The notes under the pieces are model-generated. The model saw nothing but the letters and a program-made list of their open reading frames with translations, searched no databases and was not told the origin of the DNA. From the NCBI GenBank assembly GCA_030849945.1, contig JAVDKK010000003.1, forward strand, positions 310,001 through 374,000: a stretch of DNA of 64,000 nucleotides, written 5' to 3'. Source of the stretch: Schauerella fraxinea (GTDB taxonomy: Bacteria > Pseudomonadota > Gammaproteobacteria > Burkholderiales > Burkholderiaceae_B). How positions within the stretch are numbered: the stretch's first letter is position 1; the number at the start of each line of letters is the position of its first letter. Position numbers and translations under genes: made by a program. Shown here in pieces: positions 1 through 8,648 of the stretch.

Positions 1-238
1 CCTCGCCTCGATCGTCCCCACCACGTGGTCGCTCGATTTCGCGGCCGTTCTGGCCCTCCTGGCCATCACGATTCCGCTGGCCAGTTCGCGCCCCATTCTC
101 GTGGCCATGTTGGCGGCCGGGATGGTGGCGTGGGTCGGGCAGATGTTTCCCTTGCGCTTGGGGCTTGCGGCTGCGGTATTCGCCGGCATCGTGGCCGGCA
201 TGCTCGCTGAGCGCTTTTTGCCGGAGCGGCGTCCATGA
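1..238 (+). CDS. azlC: AzlC family branched-chain amino acid exporter, C-terminal part (5' truncated)
   Basis: Only the last 78 codons are in the window; the frame starts at base 2 and stops at 236-238. The fragment is almost entirely hydrophobic, with two or three membrane spans rich in Leu, Ala and Val, then a short basic tail (ERFLPERRP). AzlC is the large inner-membrane subunit of an exporter for branched-chain amino acids or their analogues. The identification rests mainly on the gene that follows: the stop overlaps the azlD start codon in an ATGA arrangement, which is the usual azlC-azlD layout and implies translational coupling. Substrate cannot be read from the sequence. Confidence 0.75.
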   Translation, partial: LASIVPTTWSLDFAAVLALLAITIPLASSRPILVAMLAAGMVAWVGQMFPLRLGLAAAVFAGIVAGMLAERFLPERRP

Positions 239-570
239 GTGATCTGGTGTGGCAAGAGTGGTACGCCGTTCTCGCCGTCGTGTTGTTGTTTATCTGCAGT
301 GTGGTCACGCGCTCGGGTTATATGGTGTTCGGCGACTACCTGCCGCTGCCCGATAGCGTGCGCCGCGCGCTGCGTTATGCGCCGGCATCGGCCCTGACCG
401 CCATCGTGCTGCCCGATATGCTTCCCTGGACGGCGGCGGCCGGTCCCACCTTCGATTACCGGCTGGTGGCGGGCATTGTGGCCACCCTCGTTTTCTTGCG
501 CACGCGCAGTGCTGTCATGGTGATTGTGAGCGGGATGGCCACACTTTGGCTGCTGCGTTGGGTGACGTAA
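235..570 (+). CDS. azlD: AzlD family small subunit of branched-chain amino acid exporter
   Basis: A 111-residue hydrophobic protein with about four predicted spans (roughly residues 10-25, 45-62, 75-92 and 94-109). The conserved central stretch RALRYAPASALTAIVLPD is typical of AzlD, which pairs with AzlC to form the transporter. Its ATG overlaps the azlC stop by four bases, so the two are one transcription unit. No regulator gene lies beside it in the window. No terminator is obvious in the 143 bases before the next gene. Confidence 0.85.
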   Translation: MSDLVWQEWYAVLAVVLLFICSVVTRSGYMVFGDYLPLPDSVRRALRYAPASALTAIVLPDMLPWTAAAGPTFDYRLVAGIVATLVFLRTRSAVMVIVSGMATLWLLRWVT

Positions 571-713
571 TAACGATTTTTGGCTGGGTGCGTTAAACTA
601 GCAGGATTCCTAGCCCAACGGCCCGGTGCCTGGCGATCGAAGCGTCTCTTGTATGACGGCTTCGCGGTACTTACATCCGCACAGCGTAATCGGTTCCGGC
701 ACCTGCCCAGTAC

Positions 714-2183
714 ATGACTCAAGAAATTTCCTCCGTCGCACCCGCGACTGACGCACCCTCGTGCACGTTCTCCGATTTCGATCTGCATCCGTTGTTGCTG
801 CAATCGATCGTCGAGACGGGCTACACGACGCCCACGCCTATCCAGGCGCAGGCCATTCCTGTCGTGATCGAGGGGCGCGACGTCATGGGGGCGGCGCAAA
901 CCGGCACCGGCAAAACGGCAGCGTTCACGGTGCCGATCCTGCATCGCATCATGCCGATGGCCAATGCCAGCGCCTCGCCTGCGCGCCATCCCGTACGCGC
1001 CTTGATCCTGACGCCCACGCGTGAATTGGCGGATCAGGTTGCCGAAAGCGTGCGCCGTTACGCCAAGCGCACCCCGCTGCGTTCGGCCGTGGTTTTTGGC
1101 GGCGTGGATATCGGCCCGCAGAAGCAAGCGTTGCGCGAGGGCTGCGAAGTGCTCATCGCCACGCCCGGCCGGCTACTCGACCACGTCGAACAAAAGAACG
1201 TGAATCTTGGCCAGGTCGGCATCCTCGTGCTTGACGAGGCCGACCGCATGCTCGATATGGGCTTTTTGCCCGATCTCGAGCGCATCATGCGTCTGTTGCC
1301 GGCACAGCGCCAGACGCTGCTGTTTTCGGCCACCTTCAGCGGCGAAATCCGCAAACTGGGCCGTACTTATCTCAAGTCGCCGACCGAGATCGAGGTCGCA
1401 GCACGCAATGCGACCGCCGAAAATGTGACGCAAATCGCGTATGAGATGTCCAGCGACGCCAAGCGTGCCGCGGTAGTTCACCTGGTCAAGTCGCGTGGCT
1501 TGAAACAAGTGATCGTGTTCTCGAACACCAAGATCGGCACCGGCCGCCTGGCGCGTCAGTTGGTACTGGACGGCGTGACGGCCGAATCCATTCATGGTGA
1601 TAAAAGCCAGCTCGACCGCATGAAGGCCCTCGAAGCCTTCAAGGCCGGCGAGCTCGAAGTGCTGGTGGCCACCGATGTGGCTGCGCGCGGATTGGACGTG
1701 GCCGGTGTGCCTTGCGTGATCAACTACGATCTGCCGTACAACGCCGAAGATTATGTGCACCGTATCGGCCGTACCGGTCGAGCCGGCGCGTCGGGCGAAG
1801 CCATCGCGCTTTACACGCCTGATGAAGAGAAATTTCTTCTCGATATCGAGAAGCTGATCAAGTATCAGGTGCCGCGCGGCAAGCTGGACGTGCCGGCCGA
1901 GTTGGTCGCGCGCAGTCACACGCGGTCGAGCGAGCCCCGCGAGCGTCCTGCCCGCGGCGAACGTCCGGAGCGCGGTGACCGTGCCGAGCGGCCTGAACGT
2001 GGCGATCGCAGCGAGCGCCCCGCGCGTTCGAGCAATCGCCGTGGTCCTGCGGTAGATGATTTCTTCTTGAAGCCGTACGAGCCGTCGGCCGCCAGCGAGC
2101 AATCGGCGGTGCCCGATGAACCCGTGCGCCCCGCGCTCAAGCGCCAGACTGCTGTATTGCTTGGCGGCGGCGGCAAGGCCTGA
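714..2183 (+). CDS. rhlE: DEAD-box ATP-dependent RNA helicase, RhlE type
   Basis: 489 residues. The helicase core shows the Q motif (GYTTPTPIQ, about 36-44), motif I AQTGTGKT (61-68), Ia PTRELA (101-106), II DEAD (174-177), III SAT (205-207) and VI HRIGRTGRAG near 350. These enzymes use ATP to unwind short RNA duplexes in ribosome assembly and mRNA decay. After residue 400 the protein becomes a low-complexity tail of repeated Arg-Pro-Glu and Arg-Gly-Asp units, an RNA-binding tail common in betaproteobacterial RhlE. The tail repeats are encoded by visibly repetitive DNA near 1930-2030. The start at 714 was chosen as the first ATG before the Q motif; it has no strong ribosome binding site. Confidence 0.9.
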   Translation: MTQEISSVAPATDAPSCTFSDFDLHPLLLQSIVETGYTTPTPIQAQAIPVVIEGRDVMGAAQTGTGKTAAFTVPILHRIMPMANASASPARHPVRALILTPTRELADQVAESVRRYAKRTPLRSAVVFGGVDIGPQKQALREGCEVLIATPGRLLDHVEQKNVNLGQVGILVLDEADRMLDMGFLPDLERIMRLLPAQRQTLLFSATFSGEIRKLGRTYLKSPTEIEVAARNATAENVTQIAYEMSSDAKRAAVVHLVKSRGLKQVIVFSNTKIGTGRLARQLVLDGVTAESIHGDKSQLDRMKALEAFKAGELEVLVATDVAARGLDVAGVPCVINYDLPYNAEDYVHRIGRTGRAGASGEAIALYTPDEEKFLLDIEKLIKYQVPRGKLDVPAELVARSHTRSSEPRERPARGERPERGDRAERPERGDRSERPARSSNRRGPAVDDFFLKPYEPSAASEQSAVPDEPVRPALKRQTAVLLGGGGKA

Positions 2184-2202
2184 TCAGTAGCCTCGCGCAG
2201 GC

Positions 2203-2235
2203 CAAGCCTCATCAGAGGCCTGGATGAGGTGCTTG
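2203..2235. terminator. Hairpin between convergent genes
   Basis: Arms CAAG plus CCTCATC (2203-2213) pair with GATGAGG (2223-2229) and CTTG (2232-2235), with a two-base bulge. It lies between the ends of rhlE and the leftward thioredoxin-like gene. No T-run follows on either strand, so a transcription-terminating role is only a guess. Confidence 0.3.
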
Positions 2236-2270
2236 CGGGGAAACGCTCCCGAGCGTTTCCGCCAGTCGCA

Positions 2271-2654
2271 TCAAGCTGCCTGCAGGCGCGCCCAGTCGGG
2301 CAGCTTCGTCGGCACCGCGGCACTCTCGGCGTTCAGGCTGTCCAGCAAACGTTCGAGATGGCCGATGTGCGGCAGCATCGGTCCAAAAAACACATGGCGA
2401 TCGCCATGGCGTACCGACAGCGTCGGAAAATTCTCCACATCCTCTTCGCCCAGCCATTCGGCGTGGTCTTCGATATCCACCCAGATAAACAGGGTATCCG
2501 CCCGTGCGTCGGCCAGCGCGTCGAATTTCACACGGTACGCACTGCAGGTGTCGCACCAGGCGGCGCAGTAGCACACCACGATGCGGTCGCGAGTGGTGTC
2601 GGCCAAGGCGGCGCGCAGCACCGCAGTATCGGAATCGGGAAGTAGGGCAGGCAT
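2271..2654 (-). CDS. Thioredoxin-fold protein with WCDTC active site
   Basis: 127 residues from the ATG at 2654; a TTG 15 bases upstream would add five residues, but neither start has a clear ribosome binding site. The centre of the fold shows AAWCDTC, a CxxC redox pair in the position of the thioredoxin WCGPC, followed by a FIWVDIED strand and the cis-proline segment VENFPTL. No signal peptide is visible, so it should act in the cytoplasm. The role is probably disulfide reduction or a related thiol exchange; the partner is unknown. It is divergent from the membrane protein gene starting at 2723, with about 70 bases between them. Confidence 0.75.
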   Translation of the reverse strand: MPALLPDSDTAVLRAALADTTRDRIVVCYCAAWCDTCSAYRVKFDALADARADTLFIWVDIEDHAEWLGEEDVENFPTLSVRHGDRHVFFGPMLPHIGHLERLLDSLNAESAAVPTKLPDWARLQAA

Positions 2655-2722
2655 CGTAAGCAGGGGCAATCCGGTTTGACTATGATACTCGGGATGCCTT
2701 TTATCCTTTTCAAGTCTTGCCT

Positions 2723-3574
2723 ATGACTCCGTCCGATCGTCGTCCTGCCGTCATCCCTCCCGGCGCCCCGGTTTCCGTGGGTTTCCGAGGCGTGGCCACC
2801 GCATTCAAACGCGCAGCGGTGTCGCAGTGCCATCCCAGCATGCTGTTTGCGTTGCTGCTGCCGTTTCTCATCGTCTTCGTGGGCGCATTGCTGCTGTTGT
2901 GGTTCGGCTGGACGCCGCTCACGCAATGGCTTGCGGCCCAAGCCGCGCAGTGGGAGATCGTCAACGACGTGGATGCCTGGCTGGTGGCCGTGGGCCTTTT
3001 TTCCATCAAGCTTTGGCTGATTCCCATCCTGGCGTGCGTGATCCTGCTGCCAATCTCCGGCATCCTCGGGCTGGCAGTGGCGGCGGTGTTCGTCATGCCC
3101 ATCGTGTTGCGGCATATCGGGCCGCGCAACTACCCCGCAGTCGCTCGGATGGGGCGCCACGCCACGATGGTCAGCACCTGGAACGCCATCTGGGTCATGG
3201 CTGCATTCGCGCTTGGCTGGGCGCTCACACTGCCCTTGTGGCTCGTGCCGCCGATGGCAGTGCTGCTGTCCGTCTTCTGGTGGGCCTTCGCGTTTTCACG
3301 CATGTTGCGCATCGACGCGATCGTGGATCACGCCAGCCCTGCCGAGCGCGCGCTTTTGCTGGCGCGGCATAACAAGGGCTTCTGGATGATCGGCTTTATC
3401 TGCGCCGTCATCAATTTGCTGCCCCCGGCCTGGATTGTGCTTCCTGTGTATTCGGCGCTCGTTTTTGCGCATTACGGATTGAACGCCCTCGAAGACCTGC
3501 GCCGCTCGCAACCGGTTGCCCCCGATCCTCTTGCCATCGACCCCCGGCAGATCGGCGCACCGCCCGCCCTTTAA
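2723..3574 (+). CDS. EI24/CysZ-like integral membrane protein
   Basis: 283 residues from the ATG at 2723; a TTG two codons upstream (2717) is the alternative. At least five hydrophobic spans are visible (about 40-62, 88-128, 157-185, 225-255). The overall pattern, with a long first helix, an amphipathic loop around DVDAWLVAVG and the C-terminal PVYSALVFAHYGLNALEDLRR, matches the EI24 domain family, which includes the sulfate permease CysZ. No cys genes are nearby, so sulfate transport is not supported by context. It precedes the molybdopterin-domain gene by 32 bases in the same direction, so the two may be co-transcribed. Confidence 0.7.
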   Translation: MTPSDRRPAVIPPGAPVSVGFRGVATAFKRAAVSQCHPSMLFALLLPFLIVFVGALLLLWFGWTPLTQWLAAQAAQWEIVNDVDAWLVAVGLFSIKLWLIPILACVILLPISGILGLAVAAVFVMPIVLRHIGPRNYPAVARMGRHATMVSTWNAIWVMAAFALGWALTLPLWLVPPMAVLLSVFWWAFAFSRMLRIDAIVDHASPAERALLLARHNKGFWMIGFICAVINLLPPAWIVLPVYSALVFAHYGLNALEDLRRSQPVAPDPLAIDPRQIGAPPAL

Positions 3575-3606
3575 TACGTCGAAAAACCTTTCTGGAACGA
3601 CTAGTC

Positions 3607-4416
3607 ATGACTTCTGTTTCAACCGAGCGCCGCATTCGCCTCATCATCGTCGGCGATGAAATTCTGTCGGGACGGCGCCAGGATAAGCATTTCGGCAAAA
3701 TCGTCGACATGCTGAGCGCCCGCGGTTTGTCGGTGCATCAGGCGCAATTGCTGCCCGATGACCGTGCCACGATGACCGATGCGTTCAAGGCCAGCTTCGC
3801 CAGTGGCGACATCGTCCTGTGCTGCGGCGGGATCGGCGCCACACCCGACGACCATACGCGTCAGGCGGCTGCCGCCGCGCTGGGCGTGCCGCTGGTGCTG
3901 CACCCCGAAGCCGAGCAACTCATCACCGCGCGTTGCGCCGAGATGGCCGAAAAAGGGCAGGGCAGCGCCGATATGTCGCTGCCTGAAAATCAGCAGCGCT
4001 TGCAGATGGGTACCTTCCCCGCCGGTTGCGAGATCGTTCCCAACCCGTACAACAAGATTCCCGGCTTCTTCATCGAGAATCACACCTTCGTACCGGGCTT
4101 CCCGGTGATGGCGTGGCCCATGCTCGAGTGGACGCTCGACACGCGCTACGCCGATCTGCATCATCGGACGCTGCACGCCGAACATTCCTTCCTGGTCTAC
4201 AAGCTGCCCGAATCGCGCATCACGCCCGCCATGGTGTACGTGGAGGCACATTGGCCCGGCTTGCGCGCCTTCAGCCTGCCCAGCGTGGGCGAAAATGGCG
4301 ATCGGCCGCACATCGAGCTGGGTGTCAAGGGTGAACCCCTGGCGGCCGGCGAGGCGCTGGCTTACCTGCGCGACGAAGTCAGTCGGCTGGGCGGTGAATT
4401 TACCGTCGCGGCCTGA
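3607..4416 (+). CDS. Molybdopterin-binding (MoaB/CinA-type) domain protein
   Basis: 269 residues. The N-terminal half is a MoCF_biosynth domain: VGDEILSGRR near residue 15 and GGIGATPDD at 74-82 are the two signature stretches that bind molybdopterin in MoaB/MogA and the equivalent ligand in CinA. The C-terminal half lacks the CinA amidohydrolase domain, so this is the short competence/damage-inducible-type protein and its biochemical role is not settled. The ATG at 3607 follows a short gap after the EI24-like gene. No molybdenum cofactor genes are nearby. Confidence 0.75.
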   Translation: MTSVSTERRIRLIIVGDEILSGRRQDKHFGKIVDMLSARGLSVHQAQLLPDDRATMTDAFKASFASGDIVLCCGGIGATPDDHTRQAAAAALGVPLVLHPEAEQLITARCAEMAEKGQGSADMSLPENQQRLQMGTFPAGCEIVPNPYNKIPGFFIENHTFVPGFPVMAWPMLEWTLDTRYADLHHRTLHAEHSFLVYKLPESRITPAMVYVEAHWPGLRAFSLPSVGENGDRPHIELGVKGEPLAAGEALAYLRDEVSRLGGEFTVAA

Positions 4417-4566
4417 CCGGCGAGCCGCCGCGCGGCGGACAGTTTTGGTCTGCAAATCATGGTGAGATTTCACAATATGGGATAGAATTCGTCGCATTGC
4501 CGTCTTTGTTGCGGTGCGGCGCGAGTCTGCTCCCATCGTTTCGGCGCTCTCGGTTCGACCCACGCT

Positions 4567-5400
4567 ATGGCACGTCATTCTACGAACGATGCTCTTTCCG
4601 GCGATGTCCGGGGTGATGGTGCGCCTGGTCCGGCACTGGCCATTCAAGTCATCGAGCGCGCCATGCGTTTGCTCGATGCGCTGGCGCAGCAGCCCGATCC
4701 CGTCGCGTTAAAAGAGCTGGCCGCCCGCACCGGGCTGCATGCCTCGACTGCGCACCGCATTCTCAACGATCTCGTGATCGGTCGATACGTCGAGCGGGTC
4801 GACAACGGCATCTATCAACTTGGCATGCGCCTGCTGGAGTTGGGTTCGCTCGTGAAGGGGCGGCTGAACGTCCGCGAGGCTGCCGTGGCGGCCATGCGTG
4901 CGTTGCACAAGCTCACGGGTCAAACGGTCAACTTGTCGGTTCAACAAGGTGACGAGATCGTTTATGTGGACCGCGCCTGGAGCGAGCGGTCGGGCATGCA
5001 GGTGGTGCGCGCCATCGGCGGCCGGGCGCCCTTGCACCTCACATCGACTGGCAAACTCTTTTTGTCCGAGGGCGACACCCGCGGCGTACGCGCTTACGCG
5101 CTGCGTACCGGGCTGGCCGGCCACACGCGCAATAGCCTGACCGATCTGGATAAGCTCGAGCGCGAACTCTCGCTCGTGCGGCGTCACGGCTATGCGCGCG
5201 ACAACGAAGAACTCGAACTCGGGGTGCGCTGCATCGCGGCCGGCATCTACGACGACTCCGGCAAGCTTGTGGCGGGACTCTCGATTTCCGCGCCGGCCGA
5301 GCGCTTGCATGATGAATGGATCGCGCACCTTATCCGCACGGCAAGCGAGATCTCGGAGGCGCTGGGGTACGAGGCGCCCACGCCGCCGATGCGCCAATAA
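4567..5400 (+). CDS. IclR family transcriptional regulator
   Basis: 277 residues. The N-terminal winged helix-turn-helix (about 25-85) contains the typical LKELAARTGLHASTAHRILNDL helix pair, cut here by the family pattern rather than repeated in full. The C-terminal IclR effector-binding domain (about 100-270) shows GRAPLHLTSTGK and ELGVRCIAAGIYD. Such proteins control catabolic or transport genes in response to a small aromatic or organic acid. The gene is convergent with the Bug-family receptor gene at 5463-6440. That receptor is a plausible target but nothing in the sequence proves it. A weak dyad-like stretch around 4468-4482 (TTTCACAATATGGGA) may be its own operator. Confidence 0.85.
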   Translation: MARHSTNDALSGDVRGDGAPGPALAIQVIERAMRLLDALAQQPDPVALKELAARTGLHASTAHRILNDLVIGRYVERVDNGIYQLGMRLLELGSLVKGRLNVREAAVAAMRALHKLTGQTVNLSVQQGDEIVYVDRAWSERSGMQVVRAIGGRAPLHLTSTGKLFLSEGDTRGVRAYALRTGLAGHTRNSLTDLDKLERELSLVRRHGYARDNEELELGVRCIAAGIYDDSGKLVAGLSISAPAERLHDEWIAHLIRTASEISEALGYEAPTPPMRQ

Positions 5401-5427
5401 AAACGCCCTGCCACGAGGGCAGGGCGT
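5398..5427 (-). terminator. Intrinsic terminator for the Bug receptor gene
   Basis: A perfect 10-bp stem, ACGCCCTGCC (5403-5412) with GGCAGGGCGT (5418-5427), has a five-base loop. Read leftward it is followed by a T-rich run (complement of 5398-5402), so it terminates the minus-strand gene. The T-run overlaps the IclR stop codon; the same stem could serve weakly in the other direction. Confidence 0.8.
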
Positions 5428-5462
5428 CGAGGATCCCGCAGTGTGAAGCTGCGGGGATATCG

Positions 5463-6440
5463 TTATTGTGGTTGTACGTTGGCTTTCTTGAAGAGCTCGG
5501 CCCATTGCGGCACTTGCTGCGTGACCTTGGCAGTCAGCGCTTGCGGATTGGCCTCTGCTGTCAGCACCGAAGCACCCAACAAGCGCATGCGTTCCTGGAA
5601 CTTGGGATCGGCCAAGCCGGTTTGCAGCGATTTCACCAGCTTGTCGACCACCGGCTGGGGCGTACCCTTCGGTACCCACATGCCGTGCCAGATGCCGACC
5701 TGGAAGCCCTTGAAGCCCGATTCATCCATCGTGGGCAGGTCAGGCAGCGTGGGTACGCGCTTCAGGCTGGTCACGGCATAGGCCTTGACCTTCTTGCCGT
5801 CGATCTGCTGCGTGGTGTTGGTGGTTTGATCGCACATCATATCGACCTGCTTGCCCAGCAAATCGTTCATGGCGGGCGCCGTGCCCTTGTACGGAATCGT
5901 GAGCAGCTCCGTGCCCAGCGCATCCATCAGCATCGTGCCGCACAGGTGGCTGGCCGCGCCCACGCCGGCGTTGGCCAACGACACTTTCTCTTTGTTCTTG
6001 AGAATGTAGTCTTTCAGCTCGGCCACGTTGTTGGGCGGAAAATCTTCGCGCGCGATGATGGTCATCGGCACATCGACCACCAGGCCGATCGGCTCGAAGC
6101 CCTTGAGCGCGTCGTAACCGGGGTTCTTGTACAGCGACGGTGCCGTCGAGAAACCGACGTGCATCAGCAAGACGCTGTACCCATCGGGTGCTGAGCGCGC
6201 GACCTGGCTGGTGCCGATCGTGCCGCCGGCACCGCCTTTGTTTTCGACCACGACGGTTTGACCCAACGACGGGCGCATGGCTTCGGCCAAAGAGCGCGCC
6301 ACGCTATCGGTGGGGCCGCCGGCCGCAAAGGGTACAACCATGTTGATCGGACGTTCTGGATACTCGGCTTGAGCGGAACCTGCCGCGAACAGGGTGGCCG
6401 TCGCAAGGATTGCGGACAGCGTGCGTAAGCGAGTGGTCAT
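5463..6440 (-). CDS. Bug-family tripartite tricarboxylate transporter substrate-binding protein
   Basis: 325 residues. The start at 6440 was preferred over a TTG at 6455 because it is preceded by GGAG at a good distance and opens directly into a signal peptide (MTTRLRTLSAILATATLFAAGSA, cleavage likely after AQA). The mature part begins YPERPINMVVPFAAGGPTD, the hallmark of the Bug (TctC) receptors that are greatly expanded in Alcaligenaceae. It is a periplasmic binding protein for a small carboxylate or similar ligand. No TctA or TctB membrane genes are adjacent, so this is an orphan receptor, as is common. It ends in a strong terminator at 5398-5427. Confidence 0.92.
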   Translation of the reverse strand: MTTRLRTLSAILATATLFAAGSAQAEYPERPINMVVPFAAGGPTDSVARSLAEAMRPSLGQTVVVENKGGAGGTIGTSQVARSAPDGYSVLLMHVGFSTAPSLYKNPGYDALKGFEPIGLVVDVPMTIIAREDFPPNNVAELKDYILKNKEKVSLANAGVGAASHLCGTMLMDALGTELLTIPYKGTAPAMNDLLGKQVDMMCDQTTNTTQQIDGKKVKAYAVTSLKRVPTLPDLPTMDESGFKGFQVGIWHGMWVPKGTPQPVVDKLVKSLQTGLADPKFQERMRLLGASVLTAEANPQALTAKVTQQVPQWAELFKKANVQPQ

Positions 6441-6498
6441 AGTGTCTCCGTACAAATATTGTTATCGGCTGTTCTTTCAATCTGTGACAGCGCGCCGC

Positions 6499-6571
6499 AA
6501 GTCTAGTGAGTTTTAGACTGTACGTCATCCGGGGTTCCCCTAACCGTAAGTCTCGTGAAAGTTCCTGAGAC
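6499..6571. promoter_or_regulatory. Two related dyads upstream of the Bug receptor gene
   Basis: AGTCTA (6500-6505) pairs across eight bases with TAGACT (6514-6519). About 50 bases on, GTCTC (6550-6554) pairs across twelve bases with GAGAC (6567-6571). Both begin with the same word AAGTCT(A/C)GTGA (6499-6509 and 6548-6558). Repeated, similar dyads ahead of a transport gene suggest an operator pair. The binding protein is unknown; the IclR regulator at 4567 is one candidate. Confidence 0.4.
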
Positions 6572-6609
6572 CCGCGCCAATGCTGAATGTTGCGCTGCGC
6601 AAAAAGTGC

Positions 6610-6637
6610 TTGACAGTAAAAACTGATCGCCTAAAAT
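6610..6637 (+). promoter_or_regulatory. Sigma-70 promoter of the phasin gene
   Basis: TTGACA (6610-6615) and TAAAAT (6632-6637) are separated by 16 bases. This is a near-consensus housekeeping promoter placed about 105 bases upstream of the phasin start, so the message should have a roughly 100-base leader. Confidence 0.75.
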
Positions 6638-6659
6638 GGGTTTGTTGCGTTGCAACATG

Positions 6660-6704
6660 GAACCGGCACCAGTACCCACCGGTTCAACCGAACGGGCTTT
6701 TTTC
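6660..6704 (+). other. Leader hairpin and T-run in the phasin 5' UTR
   Basis: GAACCGG (6660-6666) pairs perfectly with CCGGTTC (6679-6685). A short alternative pairing of GGTTC with GAAC nearby is followed by six T at 6699-6704. The arrangement resembles an attenuator or a stability hairpin in the leader. No known riboswitch class fits. Confidence 0.35.
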
Positions 6705-6744
6705 CTAAACCATGCCGTGTCGGTCCATCCCAGAGGAGAGTTAG

Positions 6745-7326
6745 ATGAACGCCATTCCCGAACAGTTGTTTGCCCGTCAGAAATCCGCGATCGATACCGT
6801 TATCGCTACGCAGTCGGCGTTGTTTTCCGGCTTCGAAAAGCTGATCGACCTGAACATGAAAGTCATGCGCGCCACGCTCGACGAAGTGTCGCAAACGTCG
6901 CAGCAAGCCGCTGGCGTGCAGGATCCGCAAGAAGCACTGACGTTCGCAACCTCGATTGCCCAGCCCAATGCCGAGAAAGCGTTGGCCTACGGCAAGCATG
7001 TCTATGACATCGTTGCCGGCGTGCAAGGCGATTTGGCCAAGTTGAGCGAATCGCAAGTTGCTGATGCGCAGAAGCAAATGGCCGACGTGATCGATCAGAT
7101 GGCCAAGAGCGCGCCCACCGGTTCCGAAGGTGCCGTGGCCATGCTGAAGTCGTCGTTGGCCACCGCCAACAGTGCCTATGATTCGATGACCAAGGCTGCC
7201 AAGCAGGCTGCTGAAGTTGCTGAAACGAATTTGAATGCCGCCACGAACGCGAGCTTTAAAGCCGCCTCGGATGCCGCCGACGCCGCCAATAAAGTCGCCT
7301 CCCGCACGCGCCGCACCGCCGCCTGA
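6745..7326 (+). CDS. phaP: Phasin family protein (polyhydroxyalkanoate granule coat)
   Basis: 193 residues, preceded by a strong ribosome binding site (AGAGGAGAG). The protein is largely amphipathic helix, rich in Ala, Lys, Gln and Glu, with few prolines and no cysteines. The N-terminal half (NAIPEQLFARQKSAIDTV, then FEKLIDLNMKVMRATLDE) is the phasin_2-type core; the C-terminal third is an Ala/Lys/Asn-rich low-complexity tail ending in a basic SRTRRTAA. Phasins coat storage granules of polyhydroxyalkanoate and limit granule fusion. No pha synthesis genes lie in the window. A strong promoter and terminator bracket it, so it is transcribed alone. Confidence 0.88.
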   Translation: MNAIPEQLFARQKSAIDTVIATQSALFSGFEKLIDLNMKVMRATLDEVSQTSQQAAGVQDPQEALTFATSIAQPNAEKALAYGKHVYDIVAGVQGDLAKLSESQVADAQKQMADVIDQMAKSAPTGSEGAVAMLKSSLATANSAYDSMTKAAKQAAEVAETNLNAATNASFKAASDAADAANKVASRTRRTAA

Positions 7327-7402
7327 TTGGGGCAGTGCCAGCCGTTCGGCGCCGTTGCAGGTTGACGTGCCGGATGGGGAGCACCTAGCTGGATAAGTAT
7401 TG

Positions 7403-7428
7403 AGCCGCCTTCAAGGGCGGCTTTTTTT
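7403..7428 (+). terminator. Intrinsic terminator of the phasin gene
   Basis: AGCCGCC (7403-7409) pairs with GGCGGCT (7416-7422) across a six-base loop, followed by an unbroken T-run to 7428. It is a textbook rho-independent terminator. Confidence 0.92.
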
Positions 7429-7509
7429 ATGCTTGATAGTTGCGATACGAGAAATGTTCTTTGCTTGCCCGTATCGGCGTCTACGGTGCCTTCTGGCGCC
7501 TCTTGGTGC

Positions 7510-8547
7510 TTACTTGATGGCGCGCACGCACTCGTCGATGAGCGCCGGGCCACGGTAGATCAAACCGGTATAGACCTGGACGGCATCCGCACCGGCTGCC
7601 ATTTTCTCGCGCGCTTCTTTGCCCGACACGATGCCGCCCACACCGATGATGGCCATCGAGGTGCCCACGCGTGCGCGCAACCGCTCGATTACCTTGAGCG
7701 AGAGCGCGTGCACGGGCGGGCCGGAGAGGCCCCCCGCCTGGTCGGCGTGCGGCAGGCCGGCCACGGCGTCGCGCGACAGGGTCGTATTGGTGGCGATGAC
7801 GCCGTCGATGCCATAGCGGGGCAACACGTCTGCGATCGCATCGATCTGTTCGGTCGTGAGATCGGGGGCAATCTTGACCACGAGCGGAACGTGACGTTGG
7901 TGTTCATCGGCCAAGGCCAATCGTCGATCGCGCAAGGCGCTCAGCAACCGATCGAGTTCGTCGCCGCCTTGCAGGGCGCGCAGGTTCTGCGTATTGGGCG
8001 AGGAGATGTTGACAGTTACGTAGTCGGCGTGCGGGTACACACCCGCCAGGCCGATCAGATAATCGTCGGCTGCGCGTTCGATGGGCGTGTCGGCGTTCTT
8101 GCCGATATTCAGTCCGAGAATGCCGCCTTCGCGGCGCCACTGGCTCTTCTGCACGTTTTGCAGAAAGACATCCAGGCCTTGATTATTGAAGCCCAGGCGG
8201 TTGATCAACGCATGCGCGCGCGGCAGGCGAAACATGCGGGGCTTGGCGTTGCCGGTCTGCGCCCGCGGCGTGACGGTGCCCACTTCGATAAAGCCGAATC
8301 CCAGATTGCCGAGCGCGTCGATGTGCGCGCCGTTCTTGTCCAGGCCTGCGGCCAGTCCCACCGGATTGCGCAGGGCCATGCCCATCAGCGTGCGGGGAGC
8401 AGCCGGTCGCGCGTGCATCAAGCGGCGCGTGGCAGCGCAATCGTAGGCCCGCTGCAGGCCATTCAGGGTGAGTTCGTGCGCCTGCTCGGCGTCCATCGAA
8501 AACAAGGCGCTGCGGGCGAGGGGATAGGCTTGGAAGAGGATCGACAT
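7510..8547 (-). CDS. pyrD: Dihydroorotate dehydrogenase (quinone), class 2
   Basis: 345 residues from the ATG at 8547 ([16 protein letters not shown]). Upstream in-frame codons reach 8793 but give an Arg-rich sequence unlike the family. The short N-terminal helical part associates with the membrane; the rest is a flavin barrel with [13 protein letters not shown] near 60, [11 protein letters not shown] near 180, VVKIAPDL and GVGGI. It oxidises dihydroorotate to orotate and passes electrons to ubiquinone, the fourth step of pyrimidine synthesis. It is the last gene of a leftward series aat, bpt, pyrD with gaps of 48 and 101 bases. Confidence 0.95.
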   Translation of the reverse strand: MSILFQAYPLARSALFSMDAEQAHELTLNGLQRAYDCAATRRLMHARPAAPRTLMGMALRNPVGLAAGLDKNGAHIDALGNLGFGFIEVGTVTPRAQTGNAKPRMFRLPRAHALINRLGFNNQGLDVFLQNVQKSQWRREGGILGLNIGKNADTPIERAADDYLIGLAGVYPHADYVTVNISSPNTQNLRALQGGDELDRLLSALRDRRLALADEHQRHVPLVVKIAPDLTTEQIDAIADVLPRYGIDGVIATNTTLSRDAVAGLPHADQAGGLSGPPVHALSLKVIERLRARVGTSMAIIGVGGIVSGKEAREKMAAGADAVQVYTGLIYRGPALIDECVRAIK

Positions 8548-8648
8548 GGGCGGCGGTTGGCGGTTGCGGCGGCGTCGCGTGCGTGTGAGCGCGTGCGGAG
8601 AGCCGCCATTATCGCCCATTGCAGCGCACGGCCTGCGCGATCGCCGGA

